A DNA stretch of 5,060 bases from DATDVD01 sp035290065. GTDB taxonomy: Bacteria; Pseudomonadota; Gammaproteobacteria; Coxiellales; Coxiellaceae. Within the stretch, counting starts at the first letter, position 1. Every line of letters begins with the position of its first letter. The stretch is from assembly GCA_035290065.1 (NCBI GenBank), contig DATDVD010000100.1, forward strand, positions 1 through 5,060, read 5' to 3'. A program made the translations under genes and the position numbers. A model generated the notes under the pieces. The model did not search any database. It saw only the letters and a program-made list of their open reading frames with translations, and had not been told where the DNA came from. Below, piece by piece: positions 1 through 5,060 of the stretch.

Positions 1-864
1 TCTCTCTGTCAGATGAAGCAACAAATCCTTTCTTAAGCCACTCAATTTACCTACGTTTAAAGAATTTCGACCATCCTGATGCGTGTAGGCTAAATAAGAT
101 CCTAAAAATACACAGGCTCCCAATAGTGCACCGGTAAATCCTCCGATAGCAGTGATCATACAAAAATAAGCCGTAGCCGCTTGTGCTGCAGCTCCAAATA
201 TACGAAATAAACGGCCCATGCGCGTATAACGTTTTTTGTATCGATCATCCGCCCTATAAATGAAAGACAAGCCCAGGGCTATCACCACCCCAAAAGCCAG
301 AGCGGGCAAGAAAAAGTAATTCACACTGCCTAAAGGTAAGGCCTGAAAACTTAACGCAGCTCCGAGCGCCGCGACTGCTATTCCCACGTAAATAAGCGTT
401 CTGCCAAAATGTTTATAATGTTGGTCGTGCCAATAGTCCTTTATTCGAGCCAGTAAATTTTTACAATCTTGCGCCATAAAAATCGTTACGATGGCCATTA
501 CAAATACGCCGCTAAATCCATACCCTATCCCTAAAGGGGCATGCATGGCCATGAATGCATCAAAAGAGCCTTGAAAAGCATTCAAACCAATCACACTGAT
601 GGCAAAGAAGGCTAAAGGCCGCCCTAATTCTCGGCGCCACCGTTGCAACAAACAAATAAGGCCACACAATAAACTTGGTAATAAAATGGCATAGGCCAGC
701 CCGGGCATAAGATGCAAAAAAAGCAGCACGCCCGCTCCGCTTGACAATAAAAGAGAAAGCGTGAGCGCACTCCAAAGCCAAGGGGAGGAATAATAATGCG
801 GTTGAATACGAGGGGTTGCCATTTTCAAAATGACTCCATTTTGGAGAAACCAATGATCTTCCAT
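1..864 (-). CDS. Polytopic membrane protein of unknown function (C-terminus cut by window edge)
   Basis: An open frame of 288 codons on the minus strand runs off the left edge without a stop. I do not recognise the family. The product begins MEDHWFLQNG and has about eight hydrophobic stretches: residues about 29-50, 55-74, 83-102, 112-131, 157-176, 183-203, 221-240 and 241-260. Between them are short basic or His-rich loops, notably 133-156 (KNLLARIKDYWHDQHYKHF) and 204-220 (YRADDRYKKRYTRMGR), which should be cytoplasmic by the positive-inside rule. There is no cleavable signal peptide and no catalytic motif that I can name. The start at 864 is chosen because GAAGG lies 7 bases upstream. An in-frame ATG at 885 lacks a ribosome site and falls inside a probable -10 box; another at 801 has a poorer site. 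The gene follows a terminator, so it is probably its own transcription unit. Coding is sure; function is unknown. Confidence 0.85.
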   Translation of the reverse strand, partial: MEDHWFLQNGVILKMATPRIQPHYYSSPWLWSALTLSLLLSSGAGVLLFLHLMPGLAYAILLPSLLCGLICLLQRWRRELGRPLAFFAISVIGLNAFQGSFDAFMAMHAPLGIGYGFSGVFVMAIVTIFMAQDCKNLLARIKDYWHDQHYKHFGRTLIYVGIAVAALGAALSFQALPLGSVNYFFLPALAFGVVIALGLSFIYRADDRYKKRYTRMGRLFRIFGAAAQAATAYFCMITAIGGFTGALLGACVFLGSYLAYTHQDGRNSLNVGKLSGLRKDLLLHLTER

Positions 865-871
865 TTCTGGA

Positions 872-876
872 CCTTC
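872..876 (-). promoter_or_regulatory. Shine-Dalgarno deciding the membrane-protein start
   Basis: On the minus strand GAAGG is followed by 7 bases and then the ATG at 864. The alternative in-frame ATG at 885 has only AT-rich, non-complementary sequence before it. This favours the shorter protein by seven residues. Confidence 0.6.
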
Positions 877-883
877 ATAATCC

Positions 884-913
884 ATTATATGGATCGAATC
901 TTAAAATAGTCTT
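884..913 (-). promoter_or_regulatory. Candidate sigma-70 promoter for the membrane protein gene
   Basis: A perfect -10 hexamer TATAAT occupies 889 to 884 on the minus strand. With an 18-base spacer, the -35 position is AAGACT (913 to 908), which matches TTGACA at only three positions, so the -35 is weak. Transcription would begin near 877, leaving a leader of roughly a dozen bases that contains the GAAGG ribosome site and excludes the ATG at 885. The element sits just downstream of a terminator for the preceding gene, as expected for a new transcription unit. AT-rich DNA produces TATAAT by chance, so this is a moderate call. Confidence 0.4.
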
Positions 914-916
914 AAA

Positions 917-953
917 GCAAAAAAAACCTCTAAGACCCAATGTGTTAGAGGTT
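917..953 (-). terminator. Rho-independent terminator after the small CDS
   Basis: Two arms, AACCTCTAA (925-933) and TTAGAGGTT (945-953), form a perfect 9-bp stem around an 11-base loop. Read on the minus strand, the stem is followed by a run of T (the plus strand is A from 919 to 926, with the last two paired in the stem). It starts 19 bases past the stop codon of the small minus-strand gene. There is no T run on the other side, so it works in one direction only. It separates the small gene from the membrane-protein gene. Confidence 0.85.
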
Positions 954-972
954 CTTCGCTGAGCAGGATCGA

Positions 973-1134
973 TTATAAAGGCGCATTGGAGGGGGAATTT
1001 TCCCTTTTAGGTAGAGCAGCCTCCGGCTCCGCCTCTAGCCAAGCTTGATATAACGCTTGAGCCTCACGAAAATGATCGCCAGCTAAGTACTCTTCAATTC
1101 GCTCTTTCACTGATTTGGGTAAATCTTGGTACAT
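973..1134 (-). CDS. Small acidic helical protein with one TPR-like helix pair, 53 aa, function unknown
   Basis: The frame encodes a 53-residue protein starting MYQDLPKSVKER. I chose the ATG at 1134 because GAGGA lies 7 bases upstream; the frame can be extended to a TTG at 1161, but that codon has no ribosome site. Residues about 6-37 look like two amphipathic helices joined by a turn. The second half, GDHFREAQALYQAWLEAEPE (residues 19-38), has the spacing of a TPR motif: a Gly, then an aromatic residue, small Ala residues, an aromatic residue and a closing Pro. The last 13 residues are Pro/Ser/Asn-rich and probably disordered. There is no signal peptide or membrane segment, so it should be cytoplasmic. 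It may mediate a protein contact, but this is inference. A strong ribosome site upstream and a clean terminator 19 bases downstream argue that it is real despite its size. No homologue is recognised. Confidence 0.7.
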   Translation of the reverse strand: MYQDLPKSVKERIEEYLAGDHFREAQALYQAWLEAEPEAALPKRENSPSNAPL

Positions 1135-1141
1135 GGGCTTA

Positions 1142-1146
1142 TCCTC
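1142..1146 (-). promoter_or_regulatory. Shine-Dalgarno deciding the small CDS start
   Basis: GAGGA on the minus strand lies 7 bases before the ATG at 1134. It lies inside the TTG-initiated longer frame, which has no such site of its own, and so it sets the start at 1134. Confidence 0.65.
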
Positions 1147-1156
1147 GCTAGTTAAG

Positions 1157-1174
1157 ATCAAGTAGAAGCTTGAT
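1157..1174. repeat. Short inverted repeat upstream of the small CDS
   Basis: ATCAAG (1157-1162) and CTTGAT (1169-1174) are perfect 6-base inverted arms around a 6-base loop. They lie just upstream of the small gene's ribosome site. They could be an operator half-site pair or a leader hairpin, but arms this short also arise by chance. Confidence 0.3.
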
Positions 1175-1244
1175 TCTCAGTGAAGATAGAGTGCCACACT
1201 TGGGACCTGGAGATAATGGCAAATCTCTCATAGATATGCAGGAA

Positions 1245-1355
1245 ATTTACACAACTTATCCACAGAGTAAGTATTGTATATTTTTTATTATTTTACAAAG
1301 TGTTATAATAATTATTGGGGAATTATCCCTATAGTTATTCACATATTTTTCCACA
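1245..1355 (+). other. Cluster of DnaA-box-like sites around an AT-rich core (candidate origin or DnaA-binding locus)
   Basis: Two exact matches to the strict DnaA-box consensus TTATNCACA are present: TTATCCACA at 1256-1264 and TTATTCACA at 1335-1343. TTTTCCACA at 1347-1355 fits the relaxed form TTWTNCACA. ATTTACACA at 1245-1253 misses that form by one base. All four lie on the plus strand and form two tandem pairs, with start-to-start spacing of 11 and 12 bases. Between the pairs is a strongly AT-rich stretch (1271-1316, 41 of 46 bases A or T) that could melt easily, as unwinding elements do. The right pair overlaps the stop and last codons of the MFS gene. The rest of the gap (1175-1244) shows nothing I can name. 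Missing for a textbook oriC: a nearby dnaA, gidA or rpmH gene, a dense GATC cluster, clear 13-mer repeats, and a change of gene direction. A DnaA-titration site or DnaA-controlled promoter is an alternative. Confidence 0.45.
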
Positions 1356-2562
1356 AGCGTTGGGGCTGAGCACCCAGCGCTGCTATTCCCAATATCCCTC
1401 CGGCCAACAGTTGCGGGTAAAGAGGATTAAGATAAATCAAATAACTTCCCACCACACTGGAAATAGCAAAAGCCAGGGACAAAAGAGAGTCAGCCGACCC
1501 CATCACAAGCCCTTGCTCCTCAGGCCCAATACCATCCGATATCAAACTAATTAAAGAAGCATAGGCTACCGCTACCGACAAGGCGATGGGAATAGCCATC
1601 CACCCTTGCAGAGACAAACCAGGGAAAAGGCCATTCACCACCAGCGCTCCGCTGCCTGCTAAGAGACTCACCACCACCGCAGAGGTCAAACGACAATAGC
1701 GTGCAGTATAACGAACTAACACCAACAACCCCACCGACAGAACGATTCCCACATAGGCTGAAAACCAGCCCACTTGCTCACCGTTAAAATGGTATTTTTC
1801 CACCAGCATCAAGGCTAACGATTGAAAATAAAGACTCCAACCTAATTCAAATAAAAAAAACACCCTATACCACTGCCTTGCGGGTGAATGAAAAATTAAA
1901 TAAAAATACCGCTGGAATAGAACAGGGAGATGAAAAGAAGCGGTAGTGGTATATCGCCGTGTTTCTCGCACCCAGCGATAGACCAATACTAAATTAAATA
2001 AGGCCAGTATAATGGCAATGTAAAAGGGAGTAGCGATACCTAAACCAGGCAGTTGTGCACGCGTCGAAAAAAACCCGCCTATAAAAGGGCCTAGCACTAA
2101 TCCAATCGTTAACGCCAAGGCAATCCAACTGATGTGAATGGTTTTTTGCACGCCTTCACTGATATCCGCCATGGCTGCTTGTGCAATGGATTGACTGCCC
2201 GACGTAAGGCCTACCGATAAAGCCGCAAGAATTAATATCAGAGGACTTAATAAAGAAAAACTCACGGCATATAAAATAAAACCGATTAACGTACCCATCA
2301 AACACATCAATAATAAACGTCGTCGCCCAAAGTAATCGGATAAAAATCCCATCAACGGAGCACCGATCATGAAACACAGCGGTGCTAACGCTAACAACAT
2401 TCCATAGAGCCAGTGTCGCGCCTCTAACGTGGAATGCGAGCCCAACACACTGTGCTCCGGAGAAATAACCATGGGGGCTAGCACAGGACTAATCATGCCA
2501 AAACCAATGACATCAATAATCAGTACAATAAAAAAAGGGGCGATAATTTTATATTTTTGCAT
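1339..2562 (-). CDS. MFS transporter, DHA1/TetA-like drug:proton antiporter family
   Basis: The gene encodes a 407-residue inner-membrane protein with about 12 hydrophobic helices, the normal size for a 12-TM major facilitator. The N-terminal helix carries DVIGFGMISPVLAP (17-30), typical of TetA-like exporters. Motif A between helices 2 and 3 is GFLSDYFGRRR (72-82), with the conserved Asp and Arg residues. Motif C, the antiporter signature, is GLVLGPFIGG (154-163). The C-half has the TetA-like PEEQG...G...SL pattern (348-361). These motifs suggest proton-driven export; the substrate cannot be told and may be a drug or a metabolite. The ATG at 2562 overlaps the end of asd by 14 bases and has no clear ribosome site, so translation is probably coupled to asd. 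No convincing terminator follows the stop at 1339; the transcript may continue towards the small gene about 200 bases downstream. Confidence 0.9.
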   Translation of the reverse strand: MQKYKIIAPFFIVLIIDVIGFGMISPVLAPMVISPEHSVLGSHSTLEARHWLYGMLLALAPLCFMIGAPLMGFLSDYFGRRRLLLMCLMGTLIGFILYAVSFSLLSPLILILAALSVGLTSGSQSIAQAAMADISEGVQKTIHISWIALALTIGLVLGPFIGGFFSTRAQLPGLGIATPFYIAIILALFNLVLVYRWVRETRRYTTTASFHLPVLFQRYFYLIFHSPARQWYRVFFLFELGWSLYFQSLALMLVEKYHFNGEQVGWFSAYVGIVLSVGLLVLVRYTARYCRLTSAVVVSLLAGSGALVVNGLFPGLSLQGWMAIPIALSVAVAYASLISLISDGIGPEEQGLVMGSADSLLSLAFAISSVVGSYLIYLNPLYPQLLAGGILGIAALGAQPQRLWKNM

Positions 2563-3583
2563 CGATCATGTGTTTTTTAAGTAACAGTTCCGCAATTTGA
2601 ACCGCATTTAAGGCAGCACCTTTTCGAACATTATCTGACACGACCCATAAATTTAAACCCATGGGATGTGAAATATCTCGGCGTATTCGGCCTACCCATA
2701 CCGCATCATGATTCGTCGCATGTTTAAATGCCGTAGGGTAATCTTCTGGTTTTTTAAATACTTTAACGCCTGGCGCTTTCGCTAGTAATTTATATACTTC
2801 TTCTACCCGTAAAGGTTGTTTTGTTTCCAAATGAATGGCTTCGGAATGTCCGTAAAAAACCGGTACCCGCACGGCCGTGGCATTGACTTGGATAGAAGGA
2901 TCATGCAAAATTTTCTGTGTTTCCCACACCATTTTCATTTCTTCTCGCGTATAGCCATTGTCTTGAAACTCATCAATATGAGGAAATACATTAAAGGCAA
3001 TCTGCGTCGGAAATACCGTGGATACCACCGATTGGCCATTCAGTAAAGAAGCCGCTTGGCTCGCTAATTCACTCACCGCTTTTCGCCCGGCTCCGGATAC
3101 GGCTTGATAAGTCGCGACATTAATGCGTGTAATACCCACCGCATCGTAAATCGGTTTAAGCGCAACCATCATTTGCATGGTAGAACAATTAGGATTGGCA
3201 ATAATGTGATGTGTTTTGGCCATGGCTAAATCATCGGGATTCACTTCTGAAACGACTAAGGGTATTTCGTTGTCATACCGAAAACACGAGGTATTATCGA
3301 TTACCCAAGCGCCTGCTTGAGCAGCTTTTTTTACATACTCTTGGGAAACACTGCTTCCCGCTGAGAAAAAGGCAATTTGAACTTTTGAAAAATCAAAAGT
3401 ACTTAATTCTTTCACAGGCAGATTTTTTCCGTTAAATAAAACTGTTTTTTCCACTGACCGCTCACTGGCTAACGGATAGAGTTTTTGCACAGGAAAATTG
3501 CGCTCCGCTAAAATAGAAATAAGGGTTCCTCCTACCGCACCGGTGGCCCCCACAACTGCTACATCAAAACCTTTAGTTGTCAT
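2549..3583 (-). CDS. asd: Aspartate-semialdehyde dehydrogenase
   Basis: This 344-residue cytoplasmic enzyme reduces aspartyl-4-phosphate to aspartate semialdehyde with NADPH, the branch point to diaminopimelate/lysine, threonine and methionine. The N-terminal Rossmann motif is VVGATGAVG (Gly12, Gly15, Gly18). The catalytic cysteine is Cys133 in NPNCST. Gln160 in TYQAVSGAGRKA and the Arg239/His246 pair in RVPVFYGHS have the same spacing as the active-site residues known in other ASADHs (Cys to Gln 27, Arg to His 7). The length and the NPNCST motif place it with the shorter ASADH type, about 340 residues, and not the roughly 367-residue E. coli Asd. The start at 3583 is chosen over the ATG at 3601 because AAGAGG lies 6 bases upstream and the protein then begins next to the Rossmann strand. 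It overlaps aroC by 11 bases and the MFS gene by 14. Confidence 0.96.
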   Translation of the reverse strand: MTTKGFDVAVVGATGAVGGTLISILAERNFPVQKLYPLASERSVEKTVLFNGKNLPVKELSTFDFSKVQIAFFSAGSSVSQEYVKKAAQAGAWVIDNTSCFRYDNEIPLVVSEVNPDDLAMAKTHHIIANPNCSTMQMMVALKPIYDAVGITRINVATYQAVSGAGRKAVSELASQAASLLNGQSVVSTVFPTQIAFNVFPHIDEFQDNGYTREEMKMVWETQKILHDPSIQVNATAVRVPVFYGHSEAIHLETKQPLRVEEVYKLLAKAPGVKVFKKPEDYPTAFKHATNHDAVWVGRIRRDISHPMGLNLWVVSDNVRKGAALNAVQIAELLLKKHMIDAKI

Positions 3584-4661
3584 TGATAGCCTCTTGTTCA
3601 TTCATGACGCGGCGAAGAGAAAAATCTCGCAAATAATGATCCATCAAAACCAATGCCAACATAGCTTCCACCACGGGTACCGCTCGAATTCCCACACAGG
3701 GATCGTGTCGACCTTTGACTTCGACAGTAGTGGGATTGTTATCGATATCGATAGTTTGTGCAAGTAAACGAATGCTGGAGGTCGGCTTAAAAGCGACAGT
3801 TACAATCAAGGGTTGTCCGGTTGAAATCCCTCCTAATACCCCTCCTGCATGATTGGATAAAAACCCTTGCGGTGTCAGTTCGTCTCGGTGCTCAGAACCG
3901 GTTTGTTCTACCACCTCAAATCCATCGCCTATGCTGACGGCTTTAGCCGCGGGAATACTTAACATCGCTTTTCCCACATCGGCCGATAATTTATCAAATA
4001 TCGGTTCTCCTAATCCCCGTGGCATGCCTTCTGCTTCCACCCGAATTTCAGCACCCACCGAATCTCCTTTTTTATGGAGAGCGATGAGATAGTGCTCGAG
4101 GTGGGTTAACACATCCGGGTCTAACCAATGCAACGCGTTGTTTTGTATCGCTTCCCATTCATATCGAGCGGCTTTTATCGTGCCGATGGCGCTAACACCT
4201 CCTTTTATTCGAAGGCCTAATTGGGTTTTTAGAAATTTTTTAGCAATAGCGCCGGCTGCCACACGAACCACCGTTTCTCGAGCAGAGGCCCTTCCACCCC
4301 CTCGATAATCGCGATGGCCGTATTTGTGATGGTAGGTATAATCCGCATGTCCGGGTCGAAATAAGGTTTTTAAAGACTCATAATCTTGAGGTTTAGCATC
4401 TTCATTGGCCACCCATAACGCAATAGGCGCGCCGGTGGTTTTGCCCTCAAATACGCCTGATAAAAGCTGGACGGTATCGCTCTCTTGACGCCCACTGACA
4501 TAGCGCGATTGGCCGGGCCGGCGTCGATCCAATTCCAATTGAATATCGGCCTCCGATAACAAAAAGCCGGGTGGACAGCCTTCCACAATTCCTACAAATC
4601 CCGCCCCATGCGACTCCCCTGCCGTCGTTAATCGAAAAATTTTTCCAAAGGAGTTGCCCAT
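3573..4661 (-). CDS. aroC: Chorismate synthase
   Basis: The enzyme converts 5-enolpyruvylshikimate-3-phosphate to chorismate using reduced FMN. This is the last common step to aromatic amino acids, folate and quinones. The 362-residue product matches the family length (E. coli about 361). All family signatures are present: GESHG near the N-terminus (His18), FRPGHADYTY (His105, the second catalytic histidine), the basic block RGGGRASARET (120-130), the Gly-rich NHAGGVLGGISTGQP (270-284) and RHDPCVGIRAVP (318-329). The frame is open up to 4754, but the conserved N-terminus MGNSFGKIFRLTTAGESHG fixes the start at 4661. An AAGG lies 12 bases upstream, a rather long spacing. It is the first gene of an overlapping minus-strand operon with asd and the MFS transporter. 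Confidence 0.97.
   Translation of the reverse strand: MGNSFGKIFRLTTAGESHGAGFVGIVEGCPPGFLLSEADIQLELDRRRPGQSRYVSGRQESDTVQLLSGVFEGKTTGAPIALWVANEDAKPQDYESLKTLFRPGHADYTYHHKYGHRDYRGGGRASARETVVRVAAGAIAKKFLKTQLGLRIKGGVSAIGTIKAARYEWEAIQNNALHWLDPDVLTHLEHYLIALHKKGDSVGAEIRVEAEGMPRGLGEPIFDKLSADVGKAMLSIPAAKAVSIGDGFEVVEQTGSEHRDELTPQGFLSNHAGGVLGGISTGQPLIVTVAFKPTSSIRLLAQTIDIDNNPTTVEVKGRHDPCVGIRAVPVVEAMLALVLMDHYLRDFSLRRVMNEQEAINDN
3590..3595 (-). promoter_or_regulatory. Shine-Dalgarno for asd, inside the aroC coding end
   Basis: AAGAGG on the minus strand lies 6 bases before the ATG at 3583 and within the last codons of aroC. It sets the asd start downstream of the in-frame ATG at 3601 and allows terminating aroC ribosomes to restart on asd. 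Confidence 0.65.
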
Positions 4662-4684
4662 ACGATTAAAACACCTTCCCAAAC

Positions 4685-4712
4685 AAAATAAATCCGCGTA
4701 GAATTCTGACAA
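4685..4712 (-). promoter_or_regulatory. Candidate promoter of the aroC-asd-MFS operon
   Basis: On the minus strand TTGTCA (4712 to 4707, five of six consensus bases) is followed after 16 bases by TATTTT (4690 to 4685, four of six). Transcription would start near 4678, leaving only a short leader before the aroC ATG at 4661. The predicted start falls within the GGAAGG ribosome site (4679 to 4674), which weakens the call somewhat. Confidence 0.35.
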
Positions 4713-4733
4713 TTTTGTGTAGGCTAAGATACA
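4706..4733 (+). promoter_or_regulatory. Candidate promoter of udk, overlapping the divergent aroC promoter
   Basis: CTGACA (4706-4711, five of six bases of the -35 consensus) is followed after 16 bases by GATACA (4728-4733), a weak -10 with three of six. It shares its -35 bases with the minus-strand candidate, so the two promoters might compete. Transcription would begin at about the udk ATG, suggesting a leaderless or nearly leaderless message. The call is tentative. Confidence 0.25.
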
Positions 4734-4739
4734 ACCGAT

Positions 4740-5060
4740 ATGGGCGATAATCAAACAATCATTATAGGGGTGTCCGGCCCCTCAGCCTCCGGTAAAAGCT
4801 TACTAGCCACCACTATCTATAAAGAAATTGGCTCTGATCAAGTAGTCGTTATTTCCGAAGATTCTTATTATAAAGACCAAAGCAGTTTGAGCATGGAAGA
4901 ACGTGCCCAGCTGAATTATGACCATCCGGATGCCTTTGAGCATGATTTATTGGTTAAGCATTTAAAAGAATTAAAGAAAGGAAAAACCGTTCAAATTCCT
5001 ATCTATGATTTCAAAGAGCATATTCGCTCCTCTCAAACACGCGAAGTGGGCCGTCACCGC
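4740..5060 (+). CDS. udk: Uridine kinase (C-terminal half beyond window)
   Basis: The first 107 codons of a cytoplasmic kinase that phosphorylates uridine and cytidine to UMP and CMP in pyrimidine salvage. Full-length family members are about 210 residues, so roughly half is present. The P-loop is GPSASGKS (residues 13-20, with Lys19 and Ser20). The catalytic-region motif SEDSYYKDQSSLSMEER (39-55, with Asp41) and NYDHPDAFEHDLL (59-71) closely resemble E. coli Udk. IPIYDFKEHIR (86-96) is the conserved nucleoside-binding segment. The start is the ATG at 4740; an in-frame TAA at 4725 blocks any longer form, and the next methionine lies well past the P-loop. No Shine-Dalgarno is visible before the ATG. 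It is transcribed away from aroC. Confidence 0.95.
   Translation, partial: MGDNQTIIIGVSGPSASGKSLLATTIYKEIGSDQVVVISEDSYYKDQSSLSMEERAQLNYDHPDAFEHDLLVKHLKELKKGKTVQIPIYDFKEHIRSSQTREVGRHR

Noticed and set aside
560..853. 97-codon minus-strand frame
   Set aside because: It lies within the 288-codon membrane-protein frame, which has a ribosome site, regular hydrophobic segments and runs on to the window edge; this is a shadow in another frame.
850..1160. GATC sites near the DnaA-box region as a Dam/SeqA cluster
   Set aside because: About five sites in 300 bases is not clearly above their density elsewhere in the window, and they are not inside the box cluster.
1135..1161. Longer form of the small protein starting at TTG 1161
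   Set aside because: TTG has no ribosome site, while GAGGA sits correctly before the ATG at 1134.
1318..1329. GGGA-ATTA-TCCC hairpin just after the MFS gene as its terminator
   Set aside because: The stem is only 4 bp and is not followed by a T run on the minus strand; it is too weak to call.
1315..1554. Plus-strand frame antisense to the MFS gene, along with others opposite asd and aroC
   Set aside because: The products look like nonsense reverse translations of conserved genes and show no domain; the opposite strand is plainly coding.
2549..2562. Frameshift or fusion between asd and the MFS gene
   Set aside because: Both proteins are complete with normal ends; the 14-base overlap is an ordinary coupled-gene junction.
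4662..4754. 31-residue N-terminal extension of chorismate synthase
   Set aside because: The frame is open, but the family's N-terminus MGNSFGKIFRLTTAGESHG begins at 4661, and the extension would run into the start of udk and the divergent promoter region.

Overview
The window looks like chromosomal DNA from a moderately AT-rich gammaproteobacterium. AroC and Udk read like the enterobacterial proteins. The aspartate-semialdehyde dehydrogenase is the shorter NPNCST type. The general style (AT-rich, compact, overlapping genes, a TetA-like transporter beside biosynthetic genes) would suit the Legionella/Coxiella side of the class, but that placement is inference and not proven here.

Layout, left to right. 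A polytopic membrane protein of unknown function runs off the left edge on the minus strand (start at 864). It appears to have its own promoter just upstream. Next comes a good Rho-independent terminator (917-953, minus), which ends a transcript carrying a 53-residue, single-TPR-like small protein (973-1134, minus). A roughly 200-base gene-free gap (1135-1338) follows. It holds a very AT-rich core (1271-1316, 41 of 46 bases A/T) flanked by DnaA-box-like 9-mers, all in the same orientation. Three fit the relaxed consensus TTWTNCACA and one misses by a single base. This is the most unusual signal in the window and could be a replication origin or another DnaA-binding locus.

To the right is a tight minus-strand operon, aroC - asd - MFS transporter (4661 down to 1339). 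Its genes overlap by 11 and 14 bases, so translation is probably coupled. AroC makes chorismate, the last step of the common aromatic pathway. Asd makes aspartate semialdehyde, the branch point to diaminopimelate/lysine, threonine and methionine. The third gene is a 12-helix DHA1/TetA-like exporter whose substrate is unknown.

A 78-base divergent intergenic region (4662-4739) separates aroC from udk (uridine kinase, plus strand), which is cut by the right edge after 107 codons. Weak promoter-like elements face both ways there, with overlapping -35 boxes. udk has no visible Shine-Dalgarno and may be leaderless.

No tRNA, rRNA, CRISPR array, insertion sequence or prophage feature was seen.
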